Assembly: GCA_019649035.1 (NCBI GenBank)
Contig: BMAT01008389.1
Coordinates: forward strand, 190,284 to 215,203
Length of the DNA stretch: 24,920 nucleotides
Reading direction: 5' to 3'
DNA from: Elysia marginata
Taxonomy: Eukaryota; Mollusca; Gastropoda; Plakobranchidae
Part shown: positions 10,390-20,220 of the stretch, piece by piece
Layout of the letters: every line of letters begins with the position of its first letter
Numbering within the stretch: the stretch's first letter is position 1
Program-made: the position numbers and the translations under genes
The notes under the pieces: model-generated
Seen by the model: only the letters and a program-made list of their open reading frames with translations
Database searches by the model: none
What the model was told of the DNA's origin: nothing

Positions 10390-10699
10390 GGAATACAGCA
10401 ACTAAAAACACAGTCAACTATGATACTATTGAAACTGAAAGCAGGCGACGCTATATCAAAGATCAAACATACTATTTCAAAATTAAAATAACACAAGGGT
10501 TTTTTTTTTAACTCTAAATAAACTGCTTATTTAAACATCAGTCTTTTACACGAAGGTTACTTTTTTAACCAGACCAAACGGAACTTAGTTTAAACTTTAA
10601 TACATTATTAAGATTTGTGAGAAACTTAATTGCCATGTTTATTGTAAAAAGAGTGGTTTATGTGCTGAAACAACTATGCCTGCTGAAATTCTTACTAAC
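10390..10699. other. Intergenic, nothing recognised
   Basis: AT-rich sequence between the satellite and the retroelement remnant, with a T-run near 10501-10510. No feature seen. Confidence 0.5.
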
Positions 10700-12190
10700 T
10701 TTGATCTAGCTATAAAGAAAGAAATAGAGACGTTGTTTCGTAAGATTCCCAATAGAGCTGTTATTTAGAGCTTTTTGTGACTGTTTCGTATATAAAATTC
10801 CAGCTTGGATTTTCAAACACTGTTACAGAAAACTTGCCCCAGCTATGAGCGACAATTACACGCGGGGATTTTCCCATAAATCACTTAAAGAGGCCCATAT
10901 TACCCCACTCATCAAGAAGCCTTCACTTGACAAAGTACAAGTGAAAAATTAGATCTATAGACCTGCATAGACCATTCCAATAATTTCCAAAGTTATTGAG
11001 AAAGTGGCGTGTGTATGCATAACGCGTAAACGTTCATGTACAAGATCTGGGAACCACCTTTCAACCAGCCCATAAGAAAGACCACAGCACTGAGACTGTA
11101 CTCACACATGACATGAACGCCATCAAAACCGGTGCTTCTCCTCGACCTAAGTGCCGCCTTCGTAAAGTTGACCTGGAGATTCTGTTCTCTCGACTGGAAT
11201 CCCGTTCTGTCGTCGGCGGACCCGCGCTGAGTTGGTTCAGGGCCTACCTCAAGCCTCACAGTCACAGGCAGAACACAGACGGTCTGCAGAGGCAACGCGA
11301 TAGGAGAGTCCAAAGAGACATCCACTTTGAGCTTTAATGTTCCTCAGGACTCCGTTCTTGGTACATAAACTCCTATTCATTCTCTGTACATCTCCTTTAA
11401 CCCATTACCATTAAGAACCACGGCGTGAACTACCACCTGAATGCTGATAACACACAGCTGTACCTGAGTACCTCCCCACAGGCACCGCAGACCAAACTGC
11501 CTCAGTCCAGGCTTCAGTTTAAAAAATCAGAACTTCAAAGACCTTAATATCGATGATTGTGACATTAAGCTCTCTAAACTTGTTAAAAACTTACAATCTT
11601 TTTTTGATTTACTAGTTACAATGACAAGTCATATAAAAATTTCTATGCCCAAAATCTTTTCTTAATTAAGAAATATAGGCAAAGGACACCATAATTATCT
11701 CGATTATTTTCAACTATCGGTGTCTTCTTTAGCCTAGTTATGAGTCGACTTAATTATTGCAATCCCTAGCTAACAGAATTTCTAAAAGCTTAAAATCGAA
11801 GACTTCAAATACTGCAAAACCAGGGAGCAGATTGTTTCTTGGACTTAAAAATGTCAACATAATAACTCCTCTTTTAAAAGATCTCCACAGGTTAGCGATA
11901 AAAAAAACGCATCGATTTTGACATGGCATGCAATGTTTTAACTGTGGTAAAGGAAATGCCTTGCTTTATTCAAAAGATATGTCGAAGAAACATAAATCGA
12001 TGAACATTTGCGATCAGGTACTCAAAACATATTAGAAATTTAGCGCACAAGTTCAATGAGAGGACTGTAGGTTTTTTCTGTTCACGGTAAAAAATTGCGG
12101 AATGAATTACTCGAATATCTAAAAAAATTACTTTGCCGCGGAATCGTTTAACGAAAAAACTTGAAACACACCTTGTTCAAATGGAGCTAA
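10700..12190 (+). pseudogene. Decayed CR1/L2/Jockey-like non-LTR retrotransposon, reverse transcriptase remnant
   Basis: Read across frames, the plus strand follows a non-LTR reverse transcriptase in order. It shows SLKEAHITPLIKKPSLDK (about 10881), a broken YRP and ISKVIEKV (about 10980), LLLDLSAAF (11132-11161, motif A), DLEILFSRLESR and GGPALSWFRAYL (to about 11250), VPQDSVLGT (about 11339), NADNTQLYLS (about 11440), DDCDIKLS, and finally KNLKHTLFKW (about 12160-12185). At least five frame changes and many stops separate these. The catalytic YADD-type box reads NADN, so the second aspartate is lost. LSAAFDTVDH is broken straight after the F. The 5' part, including any endonuclease, is absent. 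The clade label is from remembered consensus. The copy is clearly dead. Confidence 0.88.
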
Positions 12191-12756
12191 GATCAAAACT
12201 TCTATTTGGATGTGAGACATCCCAGAGCTTCAAAAACATATACTGTTTTAAAGACATTAGCCTCTTAATTTAAGAACTAATAAGAGCATTTTTGAAAAAT
12301 CCATTGAGGTATAGGAGAGTTCCTTTTTACACTCAAAGTTTGCACCAGCACCAACTTCTAGACCTAGATTCGAATGTTAACCATTGCAAAAGCTAGATGG
12401 AGTGTTCAACAAAGCAAGTTTTTCCACAGTATGATGTAAAAGAGTGCGCTGGTAAATCAATGCAATTTATAAATTTTTGCTGAACCTTTTCTTGGTAACA
12501 CCTGTTCTAGGGCATCGAAGTGGTCGTTCATTTACCAAAATTCTTGATGACAATTTTTTACGAATAGCTTTATAAATGCAATGAGATTATTTTAAAAAAA
12601 CATCTAGACCTGCAAATTAGTTTAAACAAATCAAACTATATCTTAAGTGCGAGGCCACACGACAAGCGATGGCTGTCTCTATCGCGAAAACGGGGAGGGG
12701 GGGGGGTTAGTTTGAACGTTAGTTTTTGGGACGTCAAGCATAGGAAAAAAGAACAT
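12191..12756. other. Intergenic, nothing recognised apart from a G-run
   Basis: No coding signal. It includes GGGGA followed by ten G at 12697-12706, a poly-G/poly-C tract. It may be 3' UTR of the retroelement upstream, but I cannot show that. Confidence 0.5.
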
Positions 12757-13880
12757 TTTATTCAGTTTCAGAAATTATTTCTTCTTAAATCGCATTCACC
12801 AACCAGCAAGAAATGCAGTCTCTTTCTTTAACTATAGTATTTGGCTATCAGGTCAAAAGGTTAAAATAGCACTTGCGATGGAATTTCATTGTTTCTTCAT
12901 CAGTGAAAAGTTTTGATATCTCCATACATTGTAAAGGAAAAAAAACCATGGTCTCATGACCAACTCATATACAACGTTCTGGGTAAATACATTCAAATTT
13001 GCAAGAGTTGTTACCCTTGGTTTGGTGTTGAGAGGCATAAAATCTCACTTTTCCCAAGTAATTTACTTGTAAAAGCTTTGTATTGAGCAGTAAAAAATAA
13101 CAATACATTGCCCTTTTTAAACTTAGCATTTTGTTCATCACCTTTTAAGCAAACTAAAACTTTGTTTATTCAGTTACAAAGGTTACATTTCTTCTCAAGT
13201 CCAATATATAACCATGCGAACGATGCAGTCTCCTCCTCCAACTGTTAACTATTGTGGCTGTCAAGTAAAAAGCTACACAGAACGTATTTGATTGCGTTGA
13301 AACATTGATATTTCACCATGTCAGAAGTCAAAAGTTTAATACCTCCATTAAATATTTGGTCGATTTGAATTTGTTTCAGTCACCTGAAGGTGAACCAGAG
13401 GTCCAATAAAGGAAGAATTGCAGATAACTGTATTTAGAATTTCTTTACTACTAATATATGGATATTTTGACTCACTACAAGAAAAAGAAAAAGCAGCCAC
13501 AAAACATGAACCGGTGAGTATCAACTCCTATACCAAATTGTGGGTAAATACGTTGAAATTCGTACGAGCTGTTGTCCTTGCTTTGAAAAGATAAAAAAGT
13601 GTAGCCTACTTTTTCTTGTATGTCTTATGAATTATGCATTATTTAGCAGTATAAGAACAATGCAGTGTCCTTATTTAAATGTCAATATTTTGGTTGTCAC
13701 GTAGCAATTAAATTCAAAAAGATTTTATTGAGTTTCAAACGTTTTATATCTTCTTATATCATGTACAAATTCTATCCAAACGATGGAGCCCTTTTCTTTA
13801 ACTTTAAAACAGTTGTAATCAAGCTAAAAGCTAATCAGTGGTGTTTTGAGTTTTTTCTTTCTAAATATAGTAGACATTAA
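12757..13880. repeat. Diverged tandem repeat with a unit of about 560 bp, roughly 2.3 copies
   Basis: Three anchors recur in the same order. TTTATTCAGTT or TTTATTGAGTT starts at 12757, 13165 and 13724. GGGTAAATAC is at 12981 and 13542, 561 apart. AGCAGTA is at 13086 and 13645, 559 apart. ATGCAGTCTC or GATGGAGCCC, followed by CTTTAACT-like sequence, comes after each TTTATT anchor. Copy 1 (12757-13164) is 408 bp, copy 2 (13165-13723) is 559 bp, and a partial copy 3 follows. Copy 1 therefore lacks about 150 bp, or copy 2 gained it between about 13370 and 13490. Copies are heavily diverged. No protein family was recognised. Confidence 0.7.
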
Positions 13881-14032
13881 TCCAACTGATATGGCATGTC
13901 TGTGTTTTACATTATGTTTTATTACCAAAGAGGCATTTTGACACGACTCGACACCAGCCCACGCTTTTGATCAACTGCTTTGGTGGAGGGCAAAAATGAT
14001 TATGAACAGCGAAGCTGAGTTTAGTCGGATGA

Positions 14033-14230
14033 GATAGAAGGTGCAGTGTGTATCAGACGCCTCATGGGGGCACTGGCTTACAAACAGTTCTGGATCTTGC
14101 AGATACTCCGAATGCTGGGGTCTATATGGTGCAGGGAAAGACAGTGTCTCGGACACCATCTGCCTATGACATGATTCTAAGCAGAGAGATAGGCCTTCAA
14201 AGAGATCCCTTTTCCCAGGCTACAACTTGA
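14033..14230 (+). other. Unrecognised open stretch with protein-like composition
   Basis: The plus frame between a TGA at 14030-14032 and the TGA at 14228-14230 encodes 65 residues, including QTPHGGTGLQTVLDLADTPN, AGVYMVQGKTVSRTPSAYDM and ILSREIGLQRDPFSQATT. The composition is balanced, unlike the AT-driven frames around it, and the DNA is GC-richer than its flanks. There is no ATG start, and I recognise no family. It could be a relic exon, a retrocopy fragment or chance. Confidence 0.2.
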
Positions 14231-14519
14231 ACTCAGGAGAGAGGGGGAGGGGTTAAGCCTAGACCACCTTGGTCTTTTTTTTTCTTTCCAACATGAACCT
14301 ACCAAAACTAAAAATATGAAGCAAGGCAAATATAACCACTCTAAAGCGCTAAAATGGGCCATTTTCTATTCTATGTTTAATAACCAATCAACTGTTAGTA
14401 TTTCGAAACAGAGTTCTAAGTACACATAAAACTTGCTTATCACTACCATTCGCTAACGTAACATTTAGGAGCAGAGATCTAATTAGATGGTGATTTAAAG
14501 AGTGACCTGTAAGATGATG

Positions 14520-14700
14520 TGGAATTTTTTAGTATTATCTGTTTTGCTGTTTGCTACATTACTATTGTAATTGGTGTAATTGTTCGCTATATTTAATCAA
14601 CCAGACGGTGAATTTTAAATGTTATGCACCTTGAACTACTTTGGCGAAAGGCTGCTATATAAATGTTACTAATATTATTAATGTTGTTATGAAACTTTAA
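14520..14700 (+). mobile_element. 3' tail of a CR1/L2-type non-LTR retrotransposon
   Basis: The stretch contains GCACCTTGAACTACTTTGGC, then AAAGGCTGCTATATAAATGT, then an ATT-rich run (TACTAATATTATTAATGTTG). CTTTGG-AAAGGCGCTATATAAAT(ATT)n is a common 3' terminus of CR1/L2-type elements and of SINEs that borrow it. It may be the end of the remnant at 10700-12190, pushed about 2.3 kb away by the tandem block between them, or an independent copy. The sense is plus in both. Confidence 0.65.
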
Positions 14701-15149
14701 AAAAATGGCAGTGCTAGAAGAGAGTTTGAGAATGAAAAAAAAAAACTCACTACAGAGAAGGATTTAGTCGAATTGAACGAGAAACAGCCACACACGCGCA
14801 TAAGCCAGTGCTTCTGTCAGGGGCCTAAAACTATCCACCCGTTTCTCTAAGTCCTTTTTAAAGCAATGAAACTGGCATGTAAGCATTTTACAGTGATTTA
14901 TAAATGCAATGCAATGCAAACATTACAATCTGTAGAGTTAAAACGAAATCAAAGAAACTATATAAAATGCAATTTCCGTACCTAACAATAGCTTAAGTAT
15001 TCTCCTACCTTTTTTTTTCAATGCAGAAACAGCGGAACCCAACTAGTTACGCGTAATAAGGTAAAGTTGAAAAATCAAAGTAGGAGATATCCAGAAGCTC
15101 TTTGACATATCGCGTTTTTGGTTACATCTCGTGCAATTTTATTTTAAGC
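14701..15149. other. Intergenic, nothing recognised
   Basis: AT-rich flank between two retroelement remnants. It has A-runs at about 14698 and 14735 and a T-run at about 15011. No feature seen. Confidence 0.5.
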
Positions 15150-15155
15150 TGAAAT

Positions 15156-15794
15156 GTGCGGAGAGAAACTAAGAAAGTAGGATCACTCATTGGAGACAAA
15201 GAAGATGTTGAGAGAAGAAAGCAACTGTCCACCGCTGCACTGCTAAAGCTTAGAAACATCTGGATAGGAGGTGACAAAATAAAGAGAGACACTAAAATTA
15301 AACTATACCCGGCACTTGTTAAATCAATACTCACATACTACTGTGGCACATGGGCACTCACACAAATTGAAGAGGATAAATTAGACGCCTTCCATCGAAA
15401 ACAACTGAAACAAATCCTCAATATAAAATATCCAGTTAGGATAAAAAACGAATCACTATACAAAAAATGCAACGAAAAACATCTTTCATTGCACATGCTC
15501 GAAAGCCGGTGGCGCCTTTTCGGACATATCTTGAGAAGAAATATAGAAATTCCAGCCAATAAATCTATGGAGGCATACTTTGTTCGCAAAGACGTGAAGT
15601 TTCTAGGAAGGCCAATAACAGCACTACCGAACATCCTCAACAAGGATCTCTCTCGCTTACCAACAAGCGAACTTAGACTAAAGACCAACGAAGATCTCGA
15701 CCACCTGAGATCAATTGCACAAGACAGACAACAGTGGAAAGGGCTCACCACGAAAATCCGAGAAGTAGCCGAGGCGTCCAGGTCGGAAGACTAG
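15156..15794 (+). mobile_element. Non-LTR retrotransposon reverse transcriptase, C-terminal fragment (212 codons, open)
   Basis: The frame encodes the post-catalytic C-terminal region of an endonuclease-reverse transcriptase polyprotein. In order it shows KKVGSLIGDKEDVERRKQLS, LLKLRNIWIGGDKIK, KLYPALVKSILTYYCGTWAL, KLDAFHRKQLKQILNIKYPV, RWRLFGHILRR, GRPITALPNILNKDL, DLDHLRSIAQDRQQWKGL and AEASRSED, then TAG. These motifs (LGSLLGD, YxxLVKSILTYxxxTW, LDAFHRKQLRQIL, RWxLFGHxLR, LRxIAQDRxxWK) are familiar from invertebrate retroelement proteins. The reverse transcriptase core upstream is missing, so this is a 5'-truncated insertion, as is usual for such elements. The absence of stops or frameshifts suggests it is younger than the remnant at 10700. 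I do not assign a clade. Confidence 0.85.
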
Positions 15795-16342
15795 GACGCG
15801 GAAAGCGATAGATCAGGTAGGTCAGGTGTGGTCATTTATTAATTGTCTTTGCTGCCCTTTACAATTTTTTTCTCTCTAAACGTAGAGAAGTAATTCACCT
15901 TTTGGTTTACATCCAAGCCACCGTACTCAGAAGGCCTGTCAGTCAAAATGTAAACAAACTTGTGCATGAGTGTTCTAATGATCTATCTCCATTAAGTTAT
16001 TAGTATAGTTAGTGCGCATAAGAACTAAACTAGTGCATTCCTGTTATGGGCCGGCCAAACAAAATTACATACAAAACAAAGGGAATATGATATCTACTCA
16101 TGTTGGAGTATCCGGCCTGTTCAGTATGGTGACCTATGTTTACATCCTTAAATACCCGTTTCAATGTTTGAATTACAAACGAAACCAGCTTTTAGAGTAA
16201 CCATTATTTCTCTTGTGGTAAATGGGTGAAGCGGCAACAAAATTAGGCAACTTATGAAAAGTTACTTGGACTCATTAAACCAGAAAAGAAACAGCGAAAG
16301 TAAAAGTCAAGACGAAAGTGTGCATACAAATTTAAAATGTAC
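15795..16342. other. Intergenic, nothing recognised
   Basis: Just after the retroelement stop there is a short GGTAGGTCAGGTGTGGTCAT stretch (15816-15835) that may belong to its 3' UTR. The rest is featureless AT-rich DNA. Confidence 0.5.
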
Positions 16343-16439
16343 TTGATAATCCATTGTGGGGCTACTGGACGAAGGTATGGAACTTCTTCATACGTGTAAT
16401 TTTTTTCTGCTAGTTCTTCCCCAGTGATTGACGCCGCAG
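16343..16439 (-). other. Weak minus-strand exon candidate
   Basis: On the minus strand, TTTCCCTAG ends just before position 16439. The following 97 nt are open and protein-like (AASITGEELAEKNYTYEEVP, then YLRPVAPQWIIK), ending at CAA|GTACAT, a weak donor. I recognise no family and see no neighbouring exon. Treat it as a hypothesis only. Confidence 0.15.
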
Positions 16440-16620
16440 CTAGGGAAACAAAATTAATCATCCGCAGTCGTGTCCCCTAAACTGTGTTGCAGAGCACGAA
16501 CCACCTCTGTCTGACATGTATGACATGGCATCTCTCATGTCTAAAAATAGATTACACAGGGTTTCACTGCGGCAATGCACCGTTCTTCGTATGACGAGTA
16601 CATGAACTTGTTTTCTTACA

Positions 16621-16640
16621 CCCCCCCCACACACACACAT
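16621..16640. repeat. C8 tract plus (AC)n microsatellite
   Basis: Eight C are followed by an (AC)n run of about six units, ending ACATACAG. It is a simple repeat with no other content. Confidence 0.85.
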
Positions 16641-16977
16641 ACAGACGTTTGGTTTGAAAATGACTTGAGATGGAGGGGGACCGCCAGGCAATCAGCCAAG
16701 GTCTGGGAGCAGCAGCTGCAGATGTGGGAAACACCAGGCGAGGCGAACTGTGACCTGACAAGCAGTGACAGATAGACTGCAAGGCCAACGAGTCACTGGA
16801 GTCGAACTAATAGTGCACGGTTCTTACCGAAACATCAAGAAAATATTTTATCTATAACTCTAGCCAGTAGGCCCAGTCGATTCAAGTCAAATGAAACCAG
16901 TCTTTACACCTAACGGGATCTAACTATAGGCTACTGTTGTTTCACTCCTGTGATCCCCCTCCCCTCAAAGTACACAC

Positions 16978-17137
16978 CTCTCGCGTCTCGTCGCTGCCTT
17001 GCCCAGGCCCTCTGTGTGTTCAACTCCCGCGAGAGAGGACACGACAGTGGCGGGCGAGGTTATAATTTGTGACTCACCTGTGTTTCAGGATACTAACTTC
17101 ACTGTTTTGGAGGGATTTTGAATGGTAATTAACAAAG
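16978..17137 (+). promoter_or_regulatory. Candidate CpG-richer promoter and first exon
   Basis: The sequence turns CpG-rich here. It carries CTCTCGCG at 16978-16985 and its exact reverse complement CGCGAGAG at 17028-17035. TCTCGCG is half of the TCTCGCGAGA element known from some animal promoters. It is followed by TATAATTTG near 17060, an ATG at 17122-17124 and a strong donor AACAAAG|GTGAGT at 17137/17138. If transcribed, this could be a first exon encoding only MVINK before a long intron. No downstream exon was confirmed, so this is inference from composition and one good splice site. Confidence 0.25.
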
Positions 17138-17173
17138 GTGAGTCGTAGGGTTGTAAACAAAATATAACAATAT

Positions 17174-17381
17174 TAGATTACGCATCTTGGCTTGAGGGGT
17201 TGGATCTGGATCTAGAAAATCTAGATCTAAATCCAGATACCTCTAGATCTAGTTATGTTTGAAACTAATCTAGATCTAGATCTAGATTTCTCTAGATCTA
17301 ATTTAGATTCTAGTCTAGATATCTAGATCTAGATCTAATCTAGATCTAGCTGTGCCTGGAAAGATTAAGATACATAATCTA
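17174..17381. repeat. GATCTA palindromic repeat island with flanking inverted repeats
   Basis: Positions 17202-17350 are dominated by AGATCTAGATCT and TCTAGA units, which are self-complementary and can fold on either strand. The island is bracketed by a 15-bp inverted repeat: TAGATTACGCATCTT at 17174-17188 against AAGATACATAATCTA at 17367-17381. These match at 13 of 15, and both mismatches are of CpG-decay type. It could be a small foldback element or a hexamer microsatellite. Smaller copies lie at 17706-17722 and 17870-17885. Confidence 0.7.
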
Positions 17382-17639
17382 CGTATTTTACCAGGCCTAG
17401 AAGGCAAGATCAAGATTCACCACCACATAAGAAGATTGGTACCTGTAGGATTTCCGCAGTTGGGTGCCACTAGTTATTTGAGTTAGAAATTACTCCTCAT
17501 AGTCATAACCTTTTTTTTTCGTCAGTGAGTAATATATTTGTTGTAGGCTACTCTTAAAATAAAATGTGTCTCACTGCATCTAGGGCCCTTTGCAGGCTTT
17601 AGTTCGAAAAATCAAGTCGAATTTTTCACCATGAAATAC

Positions 17640-17672
17640 GGTGGCACCCCTGAGTGGAAATCCTTCCAGAAG
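17640..17672 (+). repeat. 33-nt segment related to 18474-18506
   Basis: This GC-richer segment matches 18474-18506 at 26 of 33 positions without gaps (GGTGGCACCCCT ... TCCTTCCAG). Translated it reads GGTPEWKSFQK. Unlike the second copy it has no AG before it and no GT after it, so it would not be spliced as an exon. Confidence 0.45.
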
Positions 17673-17705
17673 ATTTATTGATGGTAACTTGGTAAGCAGG
17701 GCCTA

Positions 17706-17722
17706 TAGATCTAGATCTAGAG
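17706..17722. repeat. Short GATCTA repeat
   Basis: TAGATCTAGATCTAGAG, the same hexamer motif as the main island about 330 bp upstream. Confidence 0.8.
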
Positions 17723-17869
17723 CATAGATTTGTTGTAAGTCTAGACTGAATCAAGATATAGAAATAGGGCCAGAAAATTAGACAGTCACAAAATTCAGAA
17801 TCTAGACTGTGCACAAATCAACCCAATGCACAACAAGACAAATGATTGTCACAATTGGATAAAATTACT

Positions 17870-17885
17870 TAGATCTAGATCTAGA
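17870..17885. repeat. Short GATCTA repeat
   Basis: TAGATCTAGATCTAGA, a third occurrence of the hexamer repeat within 700 bp. It is followed by an 11-base duplication CTATTCTTCTG/CTATTCTTCTA. Confidence 0.8.
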
Positions 17886-18473
17886 GGCCTATTCTTCTGC
17901 CTATTCTTCTAAAGTCAAAGATTTAACCTGCTACAACAATCATTTAATTACTGGTCGTAAACTGATAGGTAGGGCCAAGTTTTTCATCAGTTTTATCAGC
18001 CTGTAAAGCTAAAGTGTTTGGCTTGATTCTGAGATTGACCCGCTGGGATGAAAAATGGGTAACTATCAGTATCATTCCCTTCATTTTGCCAGTGTTGCCA
18101 GCGGACCTATGCCAGGATTATAAAATTTCAAGTGTTTCACCCTGTCTTCATTTCTTGAATAAAGGGATCTGTTTGCCTTTACTTTGTTTAGATTTAGGCA
18201 GATCTTTAGGCCTATAGTTTACGTACATCTAGTCATGTACCTTAGCCCAGTAGGACATTATAATTGGTGGTATCCATGCAGTGAGCATGATTTTCCTCAC
18301 CTGGTTATGTATGTATATAAGAAATCACTCTTAATATTACCCATCTTTGGTAATGTTTGCTCTCATGAAACTTGAAAGAATGCATCTCATTCAGTAATTG
18401 CACAGGCACCTTCATTTCATGAAATTAGATAGAAATTTTTTACTACAAATAACCTACTTTTAGTGTTTGCCAG

Positions 18474-18506
18474 GGTGGAACCCCTCTGTTAAGATCCTTC
18501 CAGCAG
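18474..18506 (+). other. Possible 33-nt micro-exon, related to 17640-17672
   Basis: The segment is flanked by TTTGCCAG on its 5' side and GTCTGC on its 3' side, so it could splice as a 33-nt, frame-preserving micro-exon. In one frame it reads GGTPLLRSFQQ, close to GGTPEWKSFQK of the upstream copy. Conservation of this peptide frame between two otherwise diverged copies is suggestive, but the match is short. I recognise no protein. Confidence 0.2.
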
Positions 18507-18509
18507 GTC

Positions 18510-20220
18510 TGCAAATAACGATCTCCTCATTTTTTTTGTTAAATGTTGTGTATAAGGTACGTTCCTAAAGTTACAATGACTAGATTTGCTATTAATAATT
18601 GCATATAATTTTATGCAACAACACGAAGAAACCTGTGGGGCAGATTGGGCATTAAAACTTGGTCAAATTTTAATATGATAATAATAATTGCTAGCAAGGG
18701 GGAAAACCTTATTTACAAAAAGCAAAAAAAAAAATGGTTGAAGTCCAAATTTAAAATGTTTTTATTTTATATAATTTTATCTGTGATGTCAAAAAATTGA
18801 TAGCGCTTAGAACAATTTCGCTGCTGGCATAACAACAAACGTCATTTAACAGATTTCTAATTCTATGATCCCTTTATAGACTACACAATTCTTGTCTAGC
18901 ATGGTTTTTTGAAACCCGAAATGTGTAAACCGTGATGCAATTATCAAATTGTGGAAAGTGGGAGTTATCAATTTAACAAAGGAAACTGTCAATGTCTTTT
19001 TAGTTTTTCATGACACTCAGTCTTAAAAACACAGAGGTGGCAAAATGTTTGACTTTCATTCACCGCATGAAAGCTTGAAAGTTGCATGTGCCATGATGAT
19101 GATGTGGATTATACACTAAATCTGATCACAGGAGGGCGTCCCATCCCCATTTGTAGGACAAAAAGATTTCCTACCATCACACTAACAGATTTTGAATTTG
19201 CGGACATTTCAAGTACTGTTTATTCTTTTTTAGGAATAATTTACAACAATATATTTTGATGTTCCAAATTAAAAGTTTTTTTTTTTCATCAATTGAATGA
19301 GTTTTCCAATTTTGTTTGAACTAGCATATGATGTTCACAAATCTTGAACATGGTAACCAAACAACCTAATAAAGTAATATTGCTTTGACAAACTGATCGT
19401 ACAAAACCTGGCCCTCAAATTTCCTCATTTCATTTTCAGCAACACTAAGATAAGTGCCAATCTACAACAGTTGGGTCACTTGGCATTACTATCTAGATAT
19501 TTTTTTACGTCTGCCATTTAATTTTATGGCTGCCTTTTTTTCTGTAGTTATGACATTTTATGATAAATATGGTATGGGGCTGGGAAAAAAGATTGTTAAT
19601 CTATTGTTTGTGATCACGCAAGAAGTGTTTTCAGAACGAAAATAGAAAATATCCATTCTGCTATAGTGCTAATAGTGTTAGCCTAGATGTGAAATAATAT
19701 CGCAATGCCTTTTAACAAATTTCACTGACTTGTGTTGACTAAGAAGACCAGTAAACGATTACAACTTACACTCAAAGTCTGGCAGCACAAAGTTTGTGTC
19801 CACTTTGTTAACAGACAGATTTTCAATGATGACAGTGACACTGCTTTCTTTTAAATTTTATGTCTGTCTCTCTCCCTTTTTGTACCACTTAGTGTCTTTT
19901 TACTTTCTCCTAATAGATCTACGTACATGTATTTGTCTTAAACCCAAGCCTACGATGCTTTGTTTTTCATTCTTGCACGGATTTACCCCAACCCAAAGCC
20001 TTCTTCAGATAGTTTCATAACAAAAAGCAGCTACGATCATGTAGTTTTGTCTTCTACGAAATCAACAGCATTGGTGACATGTAATGATGTTAGAATATAC
20101 CGCATACTTAGTCGACACAGCATGCCAAAATTTGAAGGTTATTACTTGGTTAAGCACAGGGCATATTTTATTGTTGTACAAGCTTGCACGCAGCTTCCCA
20201 TAAGAGATTAGGATGGTTAC
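18510..20220. other. Intergenic or intronic, nothing recognised
   Basis: About 1.7 kb of AT-rich DNA with only short frames lacking family features. There is an A-run near 18724-18734 and a T-run near 19276-19286. Confidence 0.5.

Noticed and set aside
9635..10405. Open frames on both strands in the 36-bp satellite as genes
   Set aside because: They exist because the repeat unit is a multiple of three; the 12-residue periodic peptides have no start context or domain.
10993..11325. 110-codon minus-strand frame as a gene
   Set aside because: It lies antisense to the decayed reverse transcriptase, whose plus-strand motifs explain the region.
15338..15751. 137-codon minus-strand frame as a gene
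   Set aside because: It is the antisense shadow of the open retrotransposon frame at 15156-15794.
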